10,543 bases of DNA. Origin: Baffinella frigidus (taxonomy: Eukaryota; Cryptophyceae; Cryptomonadales; Baffinellaceae). The translations under genes were made by a program, and so were the position numbers. How positions within the stretch are numbered: the first letter of the stretch is position 1; each line of letters starts with the position of its first letter. The stretch covers positions 127,498 through 138,040 of the forward strand of contig MU646721.1 of NCBI GenBank assembly GCA_026770585.1, written 5' to 3'. Positions 1-6,022 of the stretch are shown here, piece after piece. The notes beneath the pieces are model-generated. The model worked only from the letters and a program-made list of their open reading frames with translations, did not search any database and was not told the origin of the DNA.

Positions 1-172
1 TTTGTTGTTTGTTGTTTGTTGTTTGTTGTTTGTTGTTTGTTGTTTGTTGTTTGTTGTTTGTTGTTTGTTGTTTGTTGTTTGTTGTTTGTTGTTTGGTGTT
101 TGGTGTTTATTATTTATTATTTATTGTTTATTATTTATTGCTTATTGTTTAGTTTCTAGTGTTTAGTGTTTC
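1..172. repeat. Heptamer microsatellite, TTTGTTG drifting to TTTATTA and TTTAGTG
   Basis: About 13 near-perfect TTTGTTG units (1-95) followed by units of the same length but changing sequence: TTTGGTG, TTTATTA, TTTATTG, TTTAGTG. The 7-base period is kept while the sequence drifts, like the other heptamer arrays of the window. Confidence 0.95.
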
Positions 173-205
173 CACACGGTGGACTACGGACCTTTACTCA
201 ACAGT

Positions 206-231
206 CAACTTGCCCAGCAAGCAGTTGACTT
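206..231. repeat. Small inverted repeat AGTCAACT/AGTTGACT
   Basis: Perfect 8-bp arms around a 10-base centre. The same AAGTTGAC...GTCAACTT motif occurs in both copies of the repeat at 8551 and 10134. Confidence 0.6.
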
Positions 232-473
232 TCAGGATTTTCTCGTGCAAATTTGGTCACGTTACAGCTAAATCTAGCTGAACCGAAACCTTCGGAACCC
301 ACTGTGTTTATGCTTCAGGGTTTAGGGTGTAGGATAGGGTTCAGAAATGATTTATTGATCACAAGACCAGATTGACCACATTCTCAGACCCCCTGCGGTT
401 TTTTTTGTACCACAAGGATCTGGAGTTCTCTATACACTACACGTTGTTGTAGAATGGAGACGAAGGCAGGCAC

Positions 474-708
474 ATCCTTTAGGTCCTTTAGGTTCTTCGA
501 GCTCCCAACATGGGCGGACACCGGAACTTGTTCTGTAGAAAGGCCATTCCCCTATAGGGGTTTTTCCTTTTCCGACCTCCCGACCCGACCCCGAGAAAAT
601 CCGCGCTGACCCGAAAAGTACAATATAGGGATCCTTCAGGTCCTTTAGGTTCTTTGAGCTCCCAACATAGACGGACACGGAACTTATCCTGCAGAAGCAA
701 TTGAAAGG
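474..708. repeat. Direct repeat, about 65 bp, two copies
   Basis: Segments 474-545 and 629-708 share CTTTAGGTCCTTTAGGTTCT, GAGCTCCCAACAT, GGACAC and GGAACTT in the same order, with scattered changes and small indels. The open frames across them are a by-product. Confidence 0.8.
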
Positions 709-717
709 CCGTGCTTA

Positions 718-858
718 TTGGATTTGACCGCGACTAGTCAAACGAAGGATTTGTCCGCGACCGTTTTTTTGACAACTTGTGGCGTTAAATTTAGTGTGGT
801 ACTGGATTGGATTGGATTTGACTCATACTGGTCAAACCAAGGATTTGACCGCGACTAT
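718..858. repeat. Direct repeats with GGATTTGACCGCGAC core
   Basis: The motif occurs at 720 and 840, with a variant (GGATTTGTCCGCGAC) at 747 and a looser one at 1150. Segments 718-762 and 818-856 align over about 40 bases (GACT..CAAAC.AAGGATTTG.CCGCGAC). A 21-base segment at 774-794 (ACTTGTGGCGTTAAATTTAG within it) recurs at 1755-1775. Confidence 0.75.
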
Positions 859-876
859 TTTTTGGGGGTTCAGAGC

Positions 877-903
877 ACTAGGCACACGCGGCGTGTGCCT
901 AGT
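877..903. repeat. Perfect 13-bp inverted repeat with 1-nt centre
   Basis: ACTAGGCACACGC, one base, then its exact reverse complement. Confidence 0.9.
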
Positions 904-911
904 ACGACGAA

Positions 912-1073
912 CGTAGAGCCAATCTGGTAGGACTTGGCCGAAGCGAACTTCGAAGTTACAACATTGCGAACTTCTAGATGGACCCGTTTGGACATGTAGT
1001 GTTTTAAATTCAAATTTTGCAGTACAAATCATGGTGTTTACTAATGATTACGGTCCACCAGATTGGCGCTACG
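912..1073. mobile_element. MITE-like foldback element, about 21-bp arms
   Basis: The left arm 912-932 (CGTAGAGCCAATCTGGTAGG) and the right arm 1053-1073 (GTCCACCAGATTGGCGCTAC) are reverse complements with about three differences. The interior of about 120 bases includes a 12-bp palindrome AACTTCGAAGTT at 946. No coding capacity; no clear target-site duplication. Confidence 0.55.
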
Positions 1074-1230
1074 CCCGGAGAGGCTGCCATGATGCACATT
1101 CCCTGAAAACTCGTCGATTGTCCTAGCGAGACACTTATTTTAAACTGGATTTGAATTATTTGACCGCGACAAAATATTTTTTTGTCAACTTGGAGGGAGG
1201 AGAAGCAGGGCTTTTGCGTAGGGACATGAT

Positions 1231-1331
1231 CTGACCCCCCTTGGTGCTCAAATCTGAGACCACATTTGTGAAACATAATTAACAGTTGGTCACAAAATGT
1301 GGTCTCAGATTTGAGCACTAAGGGGGGCCAG
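1231..1331. mobile_element. MITE-like hairpin, 40-bp arms
   Basis: Arms 1231-1270 and 1291-1331 are reverse complements with two mismatches and one indel (outer ends CTGACCCCCC / GGGGGGCCAG), around a 20-base loop. A near-perfect stem this long suggests a recent non-autonomous foldback insertion. No convincing target-site duplication. Confidence 0.75.
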
Positions 1332-1841
1332 GCCCTCAAAACGAGGCTTTGCGGCGTTTCTTGGTCCCGAGGCGGGCCCGTCGGGCGCTCGATTGGGTGT
1401 AACTTTCGACCCCATGGGCTCATTTCACTTTTCTCGACGGTTCTGAAATTCTAAAACGGTCCTCTTCAATTCCGCTGAATGAATCCGGGGCATCAGAGGC
1501 CCGCAAACATACTCAAAATATGACTCCCCAAAAACCACCGCATCTGGGTTTGCACACCCTTCCCCTCCTCCTCGCAAAAACTTTGTACCAACAAAGATGC
1601 TCAGGTTTTCAAGGCCTACAACTTTGCGAGATTTTTATTTTTGGTTTAAGCTGGGGCAGAAAAGATGGAGGCATCACAGTCCGTGACATTGGAGCCATTT
1701 CTGGATTTCCCGCTAAATAACCTGTTTGTGCTTCTCCACCCTCACAACTTTAGAACTTGTGGCGTTAAATTTAGCAACTTTTGCCACACCTCTGAGGTCG
1801 GGGACCCCCGTCGCTCTTTTGTTCTTTTACCGACGGCAAAG
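1332..1841. other. Upstream stretch with no gene seen
   Basis: About 500 bases with no supportable exon, RNA gene or strong repeat apart from the 21-base segment at 1755-1775. Possible 5' leader or promoter region of the EF-hand gene. No TATA-like or splice-leader relic could be recognised. Confidence 0.5.
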
Positions 1842-2075
1842 ATGGCAACTGCCGCGGTCATGGCGGGCATCAGGAACGCAAAAAGGCCGAGCAGGTCTCT
1901 GCGAGCCGCCCCCTCGGCACCCCCACTCTCCAATTCCCCTGCAAAAGGATTTTGGGGGACAAAAACGAGCCATCTATTTGTTCCTGAATGGGGTCCTGCG
2001 CGCAGAAACGTCGGGGCCAAGCGGACGGAGGCGAAAAAGGAAAACGACAAGTTTTGGGCGGACCTACAAAAGCAG
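1842..2075 (+). CDS. Exon 1 of EF-hand protein: basic N-terminal region
   Basis: Proposed first coding exon, 78 codons, starting ATGGCAACTGCC and ending in AAGCAG before a GT (GTTCCG). The peptide starts MATAAVMAGIRNAKRP, is Arg/Ser/Pro/Ala-rich for about 35 residues, has a middle part with FWGTK and FVPEWGPARR, and ends in a charged helix-like stretch (KKENDKFWADLQKQ). Joined in phase 0 to the exon at 3065, that stretch runs directly into the first EF-hand helix (ARFTKLLQKYD), which is the main reason to accept it. The frame is open back to an ATG at 1665, but that extension crosses a segment repeated in non-coding DNA at 774, so I prefer 1842. No calcium-binding motif lies in this exon. A trans-splice acceptor could be the AG at 1797-1798 (CTGAG|GTC). 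The exon call is inference, without transcript support; another frame is also open here. Confidence 0.55.
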
Positions 2076-2303
2076 GTTCCGGTTCCCGGGGTTGCCCTTC
2101 TCTTCATGGCCAGCGTCAGGCATTTCGGAGTTGCTAGTTGCGAAGATGCAGCATCGTGGTACGATACCGTGCCTGGTGGTACGCAGCTTGTGCACGGGTC
2201 TACCCAGTATCCGGATTTGAGCTTTCTCCCATGACGGATGACTATTTGGCGCCAGCCCCTTTCGCTGGTGGGCATCTTACGAAGGCTACACCACATTCTG
2301 CGA

Positions 2304-2420
2304 GGGTAGTTAAGCCTACGGGTTGCCTACCGCAGGCCGAGGGGCTCCTAGGACCTGGTCCTAGGAGACCTACCTCCTACGGTATGCCTGGACCTATGAA
2401 ATCCGTAGGCTAAACTACCC
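2304..2420. mobile_element. Nested foldback element, 117 bp
   Basis: Outer arms GGGTAGTTAAGCCTACGG (2304-2321) and CCGTAGGCTAAACTACCC (2403-2420) differ at one position. A second perfect 11-bp stem (CTCCTAGGACC, 2345-2367, 1-nt centre) sits near the middle. A cruciform-forming, MITE-like element inside intron 1. Confidence 0.75.
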
Positions 2421-2522
2421 TAATTTCGGGTCGTCCCTATGAGAGTGCGCATGTGAAGCATGCAGCCGTCGCAGTCACGCAAACGATGTGTTCCCACCAG
2501 CCCTCACGATTGGACCAAATCG

Positions 2523-2615
2523 TCGATTTTAGCTTCTAGATTTACCCTTGATTTACCCTTGCAGAGACCCCGGATCCGGGGTCTCTGCAAGGGTAAATGT
2601 CAAGTCTAAAATCGA
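2523..2615. repeat. Perfect 48-bp palindrome inside a longer inverted repeat
   Basis: 2551-2598 is an exact palindrome with no spacer (starts ATTTACCCTTGCAGAG, centre CCGGATCCGG). Further arms TCGATTTTAG (2523) and CTAAAATCGA (2606) extend the symmetry. TTTACCCTTG is duplicated on the left (2541 and 2552). Perfect spacer-free palindromes are usually unstable, so this may be young. Confidence 0.9.
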
Positions 2616-2627
2616 TGATGTGGGTTC

Positions 2628-2682
2628 GGGTTTCGTTTTCGGTTTTCGGTTTTCGGGTTCGGTTTTCGGGTTCGGATTTCAG
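2628..2682. repeat. Short G/T-rich repeat (GGTTTTCGGGTTC)
   Basis: Repeated GGTTCGGGTTTCG and GGTTTTCGGTTTTCGGGTTC units with a period of about 6-7 bases, downstream of the palindrome. Confidence 0.7.
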
Positions 2683-2746
2683 ATGTACTACGTCTGCAGC
2701 AACTTGGTGAACCGCGCCTGGCGGTGGGACCAGGTGTGTGGGGGGG

Positions 2747-2832
2747 GAGAGACAGAGATAGAGAGCGAGAGAGAGCGAGAGAGCGAGAGAGCGAGAGAGA
2801 GGGAGAGATAGAGAGATAGAGAGAGAGAGACA
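2747..2832. repeat. Purine tract (GA)n with GAGC and GATA variants
   Basis: Imperfect GAGA repeat. It produces the Ser/Leu-rich open frames on the opposite strand, which are not genes. The complementary (CT)n tract is at 6911. Confidence 0.95.
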
Positions 2833-2895
2833 GACAAACATAAAGCGCGCACGGAGGCACGCCACAAGCTCGGGTTTGACCTTTGGCGATGGCAG

Positions 2896-2952
2896 GCGCG
2901 GTTCACGAAGTTGCTGCAGAAGTACGACGCTTCGAAAACCGGGAAACTCTCG
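2896..2952 (+). pseudogene. Truncated copy of the EF-hand 1 exon
   Basis: Reads ARFTKLLQKYDASKTGKLS in the frame of exon 2, with the same CAG|GCG start, then changes abruptly after loop position 9 into unrelated sequence (GSSQPTTPKG..., stop at about 3007). The remaining loop, the exit helix and the donor are missing. It lies 170 bases upstream of the intact exon, and the two are separated by a TACAACTG-type array. A broken tandem duplicate. Confidence 0.8.
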
Positions 2953-3000
2953 GGAAGCTCGCAACCAACCACGCCAAAGGGCTCGAAACATCCACTTTTG

Positions 3001-3055
3001 ACTGTATAACTATACAACTGTACAACTCTACAACTGTACAACTAATTTACAAGTA
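3001..3055. repeat. TACAACTG-type array upstream of exon 2
   Basis: Repeated TATACAACTGTACAACTCTACAAC-like units of 9-10 bases, directly before the exon 2 acceptor. A longer array of the same type lies at 4410-4535 before the exon 3 fragment. Confidence 0.85.
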
Positions 3056-3064
3056 ACTATGCAG

Positions 3065-3148
3065 GCGCGGTTCACGAAGCTTCTGCAGAAGTACGATGCT
3101 TCGAAGACGGGCAAACTCTCCGAGGAGGAGTTCGCAGTCATGCTCCAG
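3065..3148 (+). CDS. Exon 2: EF-hand 1
   Basis: 28 codons encoding a complete EF-hand: entering helix ARFTKLLQKY, loop DASKTGKLSEEE, exiting helix FAVMLQ. The loop has Asp1, Ser3, Thr5, Gly6, Leu8 and Glu12, a canonical calcium-binding pattern. The acceptor is TATGCAG|GCG and the donor CAG|GTCATC. An in-frame ATG at 3059 could be read as a start, but a cleaner reading is that CAG is the acceptor, because the upstream copy at 2896 has the same CAG|GCGCGG boundary with an out-of-frame ATG. Spliced to exon 3 the chain continues ...AVMLQ-DMN..., the usual short linker between paired EF-hands. Known family role: calcium sensing or buffering by calmodulin-like proteins; the specific partner is unknown. 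The least decayed of four EF1 copies in this region. Confidence 0.8.
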
Positions 3149-3262
3149 GTCATCTCACATGCAAACACGATTAAAATAAACCACTTTTTTTGCTATCTTG
3201 CGCGCGCGGGGAGGGGGGGTATGGGGGGTATGTAAAGCTATGTCGAGGCTGAGATGGAAAAC

Positions 3263-3313
3263 GCGTCGAAGACGGGGAAGCTGTCGGAGGAGGAGTTCGC
3301 CGTCATGCTCCAG
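3263..3313 (+). pseudogene. Partial EF-hand 1 exon copy, second
   Basis: Encodes ASKTGKLSEEEFAVMLQ, the loop from position 2 and the whole exit helix, followed by the donor CAG|GTTGAG. The first half is replaced (AMSRLRWKT-type or VEAEMEN reading; no Asp at loop position 1). The exit-helix half is intact and in phase 0. The 22 bases after the donor are nearly identical to those after the copy at 3507, so exon end and intron start were duplicated together. An acceptor could be GTCGAG|GCT at 3247, but splicing is unproven. Confidence 0.75.
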
Positions 3314-3506
3314 GTTGAGGGGTTGTCATGCCGCAGGGTTAGTATAATTGATTGAATCAGGATTCGTAAGGAAAATTGCCTATGCCATAGTACTTTCTCC
3401 TATGATTTCTCCTATGAAACAATGAAAATGGCTCAAATTTCAGCCAATGACTCCAATTTCAGCCACGAAATACCCCCCCCCAAGGATGTTGCGTGGATGT
3501 TGCGTG

Positions 3507-3557
3507 GCGTCGAAGATGGGGAAGCTGTCCGAGAAGGAGTTCGCAGTCATGCTCCAG
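3507..3557 (+). pseudogene. Partial EF-hand 1 exon copy, third
   Basis: Encodes ASKMGKLSEKEFAVMLQ with a donor CAG|GTTGAG. Compared with exon 2 it has Thr to Met at loop position 5 and Glu to Lys at loop position 11, and the entering helix and Asp1 are gone. Sequence after the donor (GGGTTGTCATGCTGCAGGG) is shared with the copy at 3263. The last visible EF1 copy before the intron repeats. Confidence 0.75.
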
Positions 3558-3574
3558 GTTGAGGGGTTGTCATG

Positions 3575-3872
3575 CTGCAGGGTTATTTTTTTTAGGGTTT
3601 CGGGTTCAGGGTTTGGGGGTGAGCATTGTGGAAGTGCCGAGACGGGCCTCGAAATTCGCTGGCATGCTTCAGATTTCGGGGTTATTGATAAGTGCATATC
3701 AATAACCCCTCAATCTGTTGAGGGGTTATTGATACATCATGATATCATGCTGCAGAGTTAGTTATTTCAGGGTCGCAGGTTTAGGTTTTAGGGGTGAGGG
3801 TTGCGGAGGTGCCGAGGCGGGCCTAAACCCTAACCCCCAACCTCTGAACCCGAAACCCTAAAAAAAAACCTG
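3575..3872. repeat. Three copies of an intron-start segment, one inverted
   Basis: 3575-3650 (+) and 3745-3825 (+) both run CATGCTGCAG..GTTA..TTT...AGGG..GGGGGTGAG..GAAGTGCCGAG/GAGGTGCCGAG GCGGGCCT. 3818-3872, read on the minus strand, matches the first (GCAGGTTTTTTTTAGGGTTT CGGGTTCAG, written in two parts). The last two therefore form a foldback. Confidence 0.7.
3678..3734. repeat. Three-arm hairpin: A, A', A
   Basis: GGGGTTATTGATA (3678-3690), its exact complement TATCAATAACCCC (3697-3709), then again the forward arm (3722-3734). The second pair extends to perfect 17-bp arms (3697-3713 and 3718-3734). The middle arm can pair with either neighbour. Confidence 0.9.
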
Positions 3873-3892
3873 CAAGTGTCTTGCGTGGCATC

Positions 3893-4022
3893 TACCGCCA
3901 CTCAGAAGGCTACAGGGACCACGTTTGAACCGCAACTGGAGCCTTTTTTTCAATTTGTTTTGGAAATTGGTCACGGTACGTCCCGATATCCGGGATGAGT
4001 GGTCATCGTAGCCTCCTGAGCG
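3893..4022. mobile_element. MITE-like element, family GGTCACG, copy 1
   Basis: Arms 3893-3922 (ACCGCCACTCAGAAGGCTAC...GACCAC) and about 3992-4024 (GAGTGGTCATCGTAGCCTCC TGAGCGGT, written in two parts) are imperfect reverse complements. The right part, reversed, aligns with 6020-6085 (CCGGATATC, then GTGACCAA). Confidence 0.65.
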
Positions 4023-4104
4023 GTTAGGGGTTGGGGTTTGGGAGAAGAAAACGTGCGTTTACTGTTGATCGAAACCAACCGTTTCGGTTTTCTGGGGGGG
4101 GTTG

Positions 4105-4243
4105 CACTAGCCATCCCAAGTGGCTCAAATAGTGCCCCGGAAGGTCTTCGATTTTACCTTGGATCGGGGTCGGATCCGATCCCGATCCAAGGGAACTCGA
4201 AAACGTCCCAGAGTTCTCTTTGAGCCACCTCCAAGGGCTAGTG
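4105..4243. mobile_element. MITE-like long hairpin, about 139 bp
   Basis: Imperfect reverse-complement arms of about 65 bases: CACTAGCC..AAGTGGCTCAAA..TTCGATTTTACCTTGGATCG on the left and its counterpart on the right, meeting at the palindromic centre GGATCCGATC region. The minus-strand frame that spans it is an artefact. Confidence 0.7.
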
Positions 4244-4282
4244 GTTCGGGGTCGCTGAGGCGAGCCCGACCGTAGGTGGACC

Positions 4283-4383
4283 AGACGGGAACTTCGTCTT
4301 TCTTCTTCTTTCTTACTCTCGATATAGGTCCTACATAGGCCCTTTAGCCTTGAGTTGAGTTGAGTGATACAATAGTCTATGCG
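4283..4383 (-). repeat. Dispersed repeat, copy 1 (minus orientation)
   Basis: Read on the minus strand it starts at GACTATTGTATCACTCAACT and passes AAGGGCCTAT.TAGGA, TATCGAGAGTAA and AAAGAA.AAGAA. The + strand copy at 10288-10385 has the same order of motifs. Confidence 0.75.
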
Positions 4384-4409
4384 GCTTGAGGAACAGGAGA
4401 GAACGGGGA

Positions 4410-4535
4410 AGTACAACTGTACAACTCACTGTACAATTAACTGTTCGACTGTTCAACCGTACAGCTAATTGTATAACTGCATAACTAACTGTACACCTAA
4501 CTTTATAACTGTACAACTAACTGTACAACTACATA
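4410..4535. repeat. GTACAACTAACT-type array upstream of the broken exon 3 copy
   Basis: Variants GTACAACT, GTATAACT, TTCGACTG, ATAACTAACTGTACA and the like for about 125 bases. It is rich in CTAAC/CTAAT, the consensus of branch points, and stands about 20 bases before the acceptor at 4555. Confidence 0.85.
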
Positions 4536-4555
4536 TACCTGAACCATCAGGGCAG

Positions 4556-4577
4556 GACATGAACGAGGAGGAGCGGC
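4556..4577 (+). pseudogene. Broken first copy of exon 3
   Basis: Begins at a good acceptor (GGCAG|GAC) and reads DMNEEER plus the first two bases of a Pro codon, matching the first eight codons of exon 3 (DMNRGERP). It stops exactly where a CCCTAAA array starts. Its residues (NEEERP) look closer to a typical EF-hand linker than NRGERP in the full-length exon, so it may be the older version. Confidence 0.75.
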
Positions 4578-4926
4578 CTAAACCCTAAGCCCTAAGCCCC
4601 AAGCCCTAAACCCTTAACCCTAAACCCCAAACCCCAAACCCTAAACCCTAAACCCTGAGCCCTAAGCCCTAAACCCTAAACCCTAAACCCTAAACCCTAA
4701 ACCCTAAACCCCAAACCCTGAACCCTGAACCCTAAACCCTAAACCCTAAACCCTAAACCCTAAGCCCTAAGCCCTAAACCCCAAACCCTAAACCCTAAGC
4801 CCTAAGCCCTAAACCCTAGACCCTAAACCCTAACCCCTAAACCCTGAACCCTAAACCCTGAACCCTAAACCCTAAACCCTGAACCCTAAACCCTAGACCC
4901 TAAACCCTAAACCCTAATCCCTAAAC
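4578..4926. repeat. Interstitial telomere-like array (CCCTAAA)n, degenerate
   Basis: About 50 heptamers, mostly CCCTAAA with CCCCAAA, CCCTGAA, CCCTAAG and CCCTAGA variants. TTTAGGG is the telomere type of plants and dinoflagellates. It is flanked by two copies of the first bases of exon 3 (4553 and 4927). Confidence 0.95.
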
Positions 4927-4929
4927 CAG

Positions 4930-5034
4930 GATATGAACCGGGGAGAGCGGCCGACGCAGGAGGAGGTCTCGTGGGTGCTCAAGACCGCGGACGCGGCCAA
5001 CCACATCGTGGATGGCCAACTCGACAGGGGCGAG
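4930..5034 (+). CDS. Exon 3: EF-hand 2 (helix plus atypical loop)
   Basis: 35 codons between AAACCAG|GAT and GAG|GTCGCT. The peptide has DMNRGERPTQEE, a helix EEVSWVLKTA and a loop region ending DGQLDRGE. Counting back from Glu12, the loop is NHIVDGQLDRGE: Asp5, Gly6, Leu8, Asp9 and Glu12 are present, but position 1 is Asn and position 3 is Ile, so calcium binding is probably weakened. It follows directly on a 349-bp CCCTAAA-type array whose last unit supplies the acceptor. Its first 22 bases have a broken copy at 4556, on the other side of that array. Ten bases after the donor a MITE-like element begins. Downstream copies carry only the loop half (45 nt), one with a canonical loop. This exon may be a fusion of two original exons (helix and loop), or the half copies may be truncations. 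Confidence 0.78.
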
Positions 5035-5043
5035 GTCGCTCCC

Positions 5044-5180
5044 CACGCCATATTGCTCGAGAGGGTAGTTCGATTTGGGAACGCCAATAGTGGCGTTCGG
5101 CAACGCCAAAAGTCAACAAATCCCCCTTATTCATTCCGGGGATTTGGGTTTTTGGCGACCCCTTCCAACGCTCTGGCGTG
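5044..5180 (+). mobile_element. MITE-like element, family CACGCCA, copy 1
   Basis: 137 bp with ends CACGCCA / TGGCGTG. Inside are GAACGCC..GGCGTTC, AACGCCAAAAGTCAACAAAT, CCCCCTTATTC, CCGGGGA and GGCGACCCCTTCCAACGCTC. It begins ten bases after the exon 3 donor. Two more copies, at 5587 (truncated) and 8952 (inverted), define the ends. Confidence 0.75.
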
Positions 5181-5212
5181 ATAGGGGTTAGGGATGAGGG
5201 TTTAGGGTTTAG
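5181..5212 (+). repeat. TTTAGGG-type array ending as an exon acceptor
   Basis: GGGGTTAGGGATGAGGGTTTAGGG units; the last TTTAG directly precedes the EF2 loop copy at 5213. Confidence 0.8.
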
Positions 5213-5257
5213 GACGCGGCCCACCACAGCGTGGACGGCCAGCTCGACAGGGGCGAG
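5213..5257 (+). pseudogene. EF-hand 2 loop copy 1 (45 nt, splice sites kept)
   Basis: Encodes DAAHHSVDGQLDRGE, the loop half of exon 3. The acceptor is formed by a heptamer array (GGGTTTAG|GAC) and the donor is GAG|GTCGCT. Length 45 nt, phase 0, no stop. Loop position 1 is His. It could be a cassette exon or a dead copy; the sequence cannot decide. Confidence 0.7.
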
Positions 5258-5346
5258 GTCGCTCAGGGGTTTCATCTAGGAACATACCAGAATATATCCA
5301 CATAAAAATGCGTAATATTGCATCATTTTATGCCTCGCATGGTATG

Positions 5347-5370
5347 GACGGCCAGCTCGATAGGGGCGAG
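5347..5370 (+). pseudogene. EF-hand 2 loop fragment (24 nt)
   Basis: Encodes DGQLDRGE followed by GAG|GTCGCTCCC, the same exon-intron boundary and first nine intron bases as exon 3. No acceptor directly precedes it (CATGGTATG|GAC). A shard of an exon-intron junction. Confidence 0.7.
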
Positions 5371-5463
5371 GTCGCTCCCCTTAGCAGCGCCCGAGCTCTA
5401 TCTTCCTGGGGGTTTTGGGGATCATTTCAAGCCCCTTACCCTGAAACAAATTGCAATTGCCAG

Positions 5464-5487
5464 GACGGCCAGCTCGGTAGGGGCGAG
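5464..5487 (+). pseudogene. EF-hand 2 loop fragment (24 nt, CAG acceptor)
   Basis: Encodes DGQLGRGE between TGCCAG|GAC and GAG|GTCATC. Loop Asp9 has become Gly. Both dinucleotides needed for splicing are present and it is in phase, so it could act as a micro-exon, though more likely it is a decayed shard. Confidence 0.65.
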
Positions 5488-5507
5488 GTCATCGAAATTT
5501 GAGGTGG

Positions 5508-5812
5508 CTTAGGGGTTAGGGTTTCGGGTTTAGGAGCTTGTTCGCAGATGTTTCTAGGTCGAGGGGTTCGGGCTGAGGGTTTGGGGTGATTTGAAAACAC
5601 CAAAATTGGCGTTCGGCGACGCCCAAAGTCAACGAATCCCCCTATTCTTTCCGGGGAATTAAGTTTTGGCGACCCCTTCCAACACTCTGGCGTGGTAGGG
5701 GTTAGGGCTGAGGGTTTGGGGATTGGGGTTTGGAGGGTGAGGTGGCTTACGGCGTACGGGCTCTGGGTCTGGGGTGTAGGATTTAGGGGTTGGAGTTAGG
5801 GTTTAGGGTTTA
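5508..5812 (+). repeat. TTTAGGG-type arrays around a truncated MITE-like copy
   Basis: Degenerate G-rich heptamers at 5508-5535, 5565-5590 and 5695-5812, ending TTTAG|GAC at the EF2 copy at 5814. The segment GAGGTGGCTTACGGCGTACG near 5738, like those at 5500, 6170, 6350 and 6473, repeats the start of an EF2-type intron. Confidence 0.75.
5587..5696 (+). mobile_element. MITE-like element, family CACGCCA, copy 2, left-truncated
   Basis: Matches 5073-5180 from GATTTG..AAC.CC onwards (ATTGGCGTTCGGCGACGCC, AAAGTCAACGAATCCCCCT, GGCGACCCCTTCCAACACTC, TGGCGTGG). The left terminal repeat is missing or replaced by heptamers. Confidence 0.7.
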
Positions 5813-5813
5813 G

Positions 5814-5852
5814 GACGAGGTTGACCATAGCGGCCAACTCGACAGGGGTGAA
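5814..5852 (+). pseudogene. EF-hand 2 loop copy with 6-nt deletion
   Basis: Encodes DEVDHSGQLDRGE between TTTAG|GAC and GAA|GTACCA. Two codons (Val-Asp, loop positions 4-5) are missing compared with the 45-nt copies, so the loop is short by two although the frame is kept. The acceptor again comes from a TTTAGGG array. Confidence 0.68.
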
Positions 5853-6022
5853 GTACCACCCGGGGAATGAAAATACGCGCGTGTTTAGGTTAAATGCGCG
5901 AGTATTTACGTTGAATACTCTCCGCCCATGAGGAGTTGGAGCCGTGAGCCCCTTGTTTCTGAAGGAAAGGCTCCAATTCCTGAGGCGTACTGGCCTTCGA
6001 GGCTGCCCACGGAGGCGTCCTC
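5853..6022. other. Intron segment with two small hairpins
   Basis: Contains GAGTATT/AATACTC (5900-5920) and GAGGAGTTGGAGCC/GGCTCCAATTCCTG (5930-5982, two mismatches). No exon seen. Confidence 0.5.

Noticed and set aside
398-412. T-rich promoter-like stretch
   Set aside because: Too simple, and far from the proposed start codon.
1010-1423. A 137-residue minus-strand frame
   Set aside because: It runs through both arms of the hairpin at 1231-1331 and shows no domain.
1726-2220. An overlapping 164-residue frame in the same strand
   Set aside because: It does not join to the EF-hand exons in phase; Arg-rich composition fits a shifted frame.
1665-2234. A 189-residue open frame read as one gene from the ATG at 1665
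   Set aside because: The upstream part crosses a repeat also found in non-coding DNA at 774, and after 2075 the protein loses sense where a donor stands; only 1842-2075 was kept.
2140-2235. tRNA-like or tRNA-derived SINE segment
   Set aside because: Some box-like words (GTGGTACGAT, GGATTTGAGC) but no complete cloverleaf could be drawn.
2542-3041. Long Ser/Leu-rich frames on the minus strand and Arg/Glu-rich on the plus strand
   Set aside because: They are translations of the GA tract and adjoining repeats.
3059-3061. ATG directly before exon 2 as the protein start
   Set aside because: It overlaps the acceptor region; in the sister copy at 2889 the ATG is out of frame, so CAG|GCG is the conserved signal. 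It remains a possible alternative start.
3424-3445. Spliced-leader relic (TGGCTCAA here and at 4121)
   Set aside because: Only eight bases match the end of the dinoflagellate spliced leader, not placed before a start codon.
4578-4926. A true chromosome end
   Set aside because: The array is degenerate and internal, with coding sequence on both sides.
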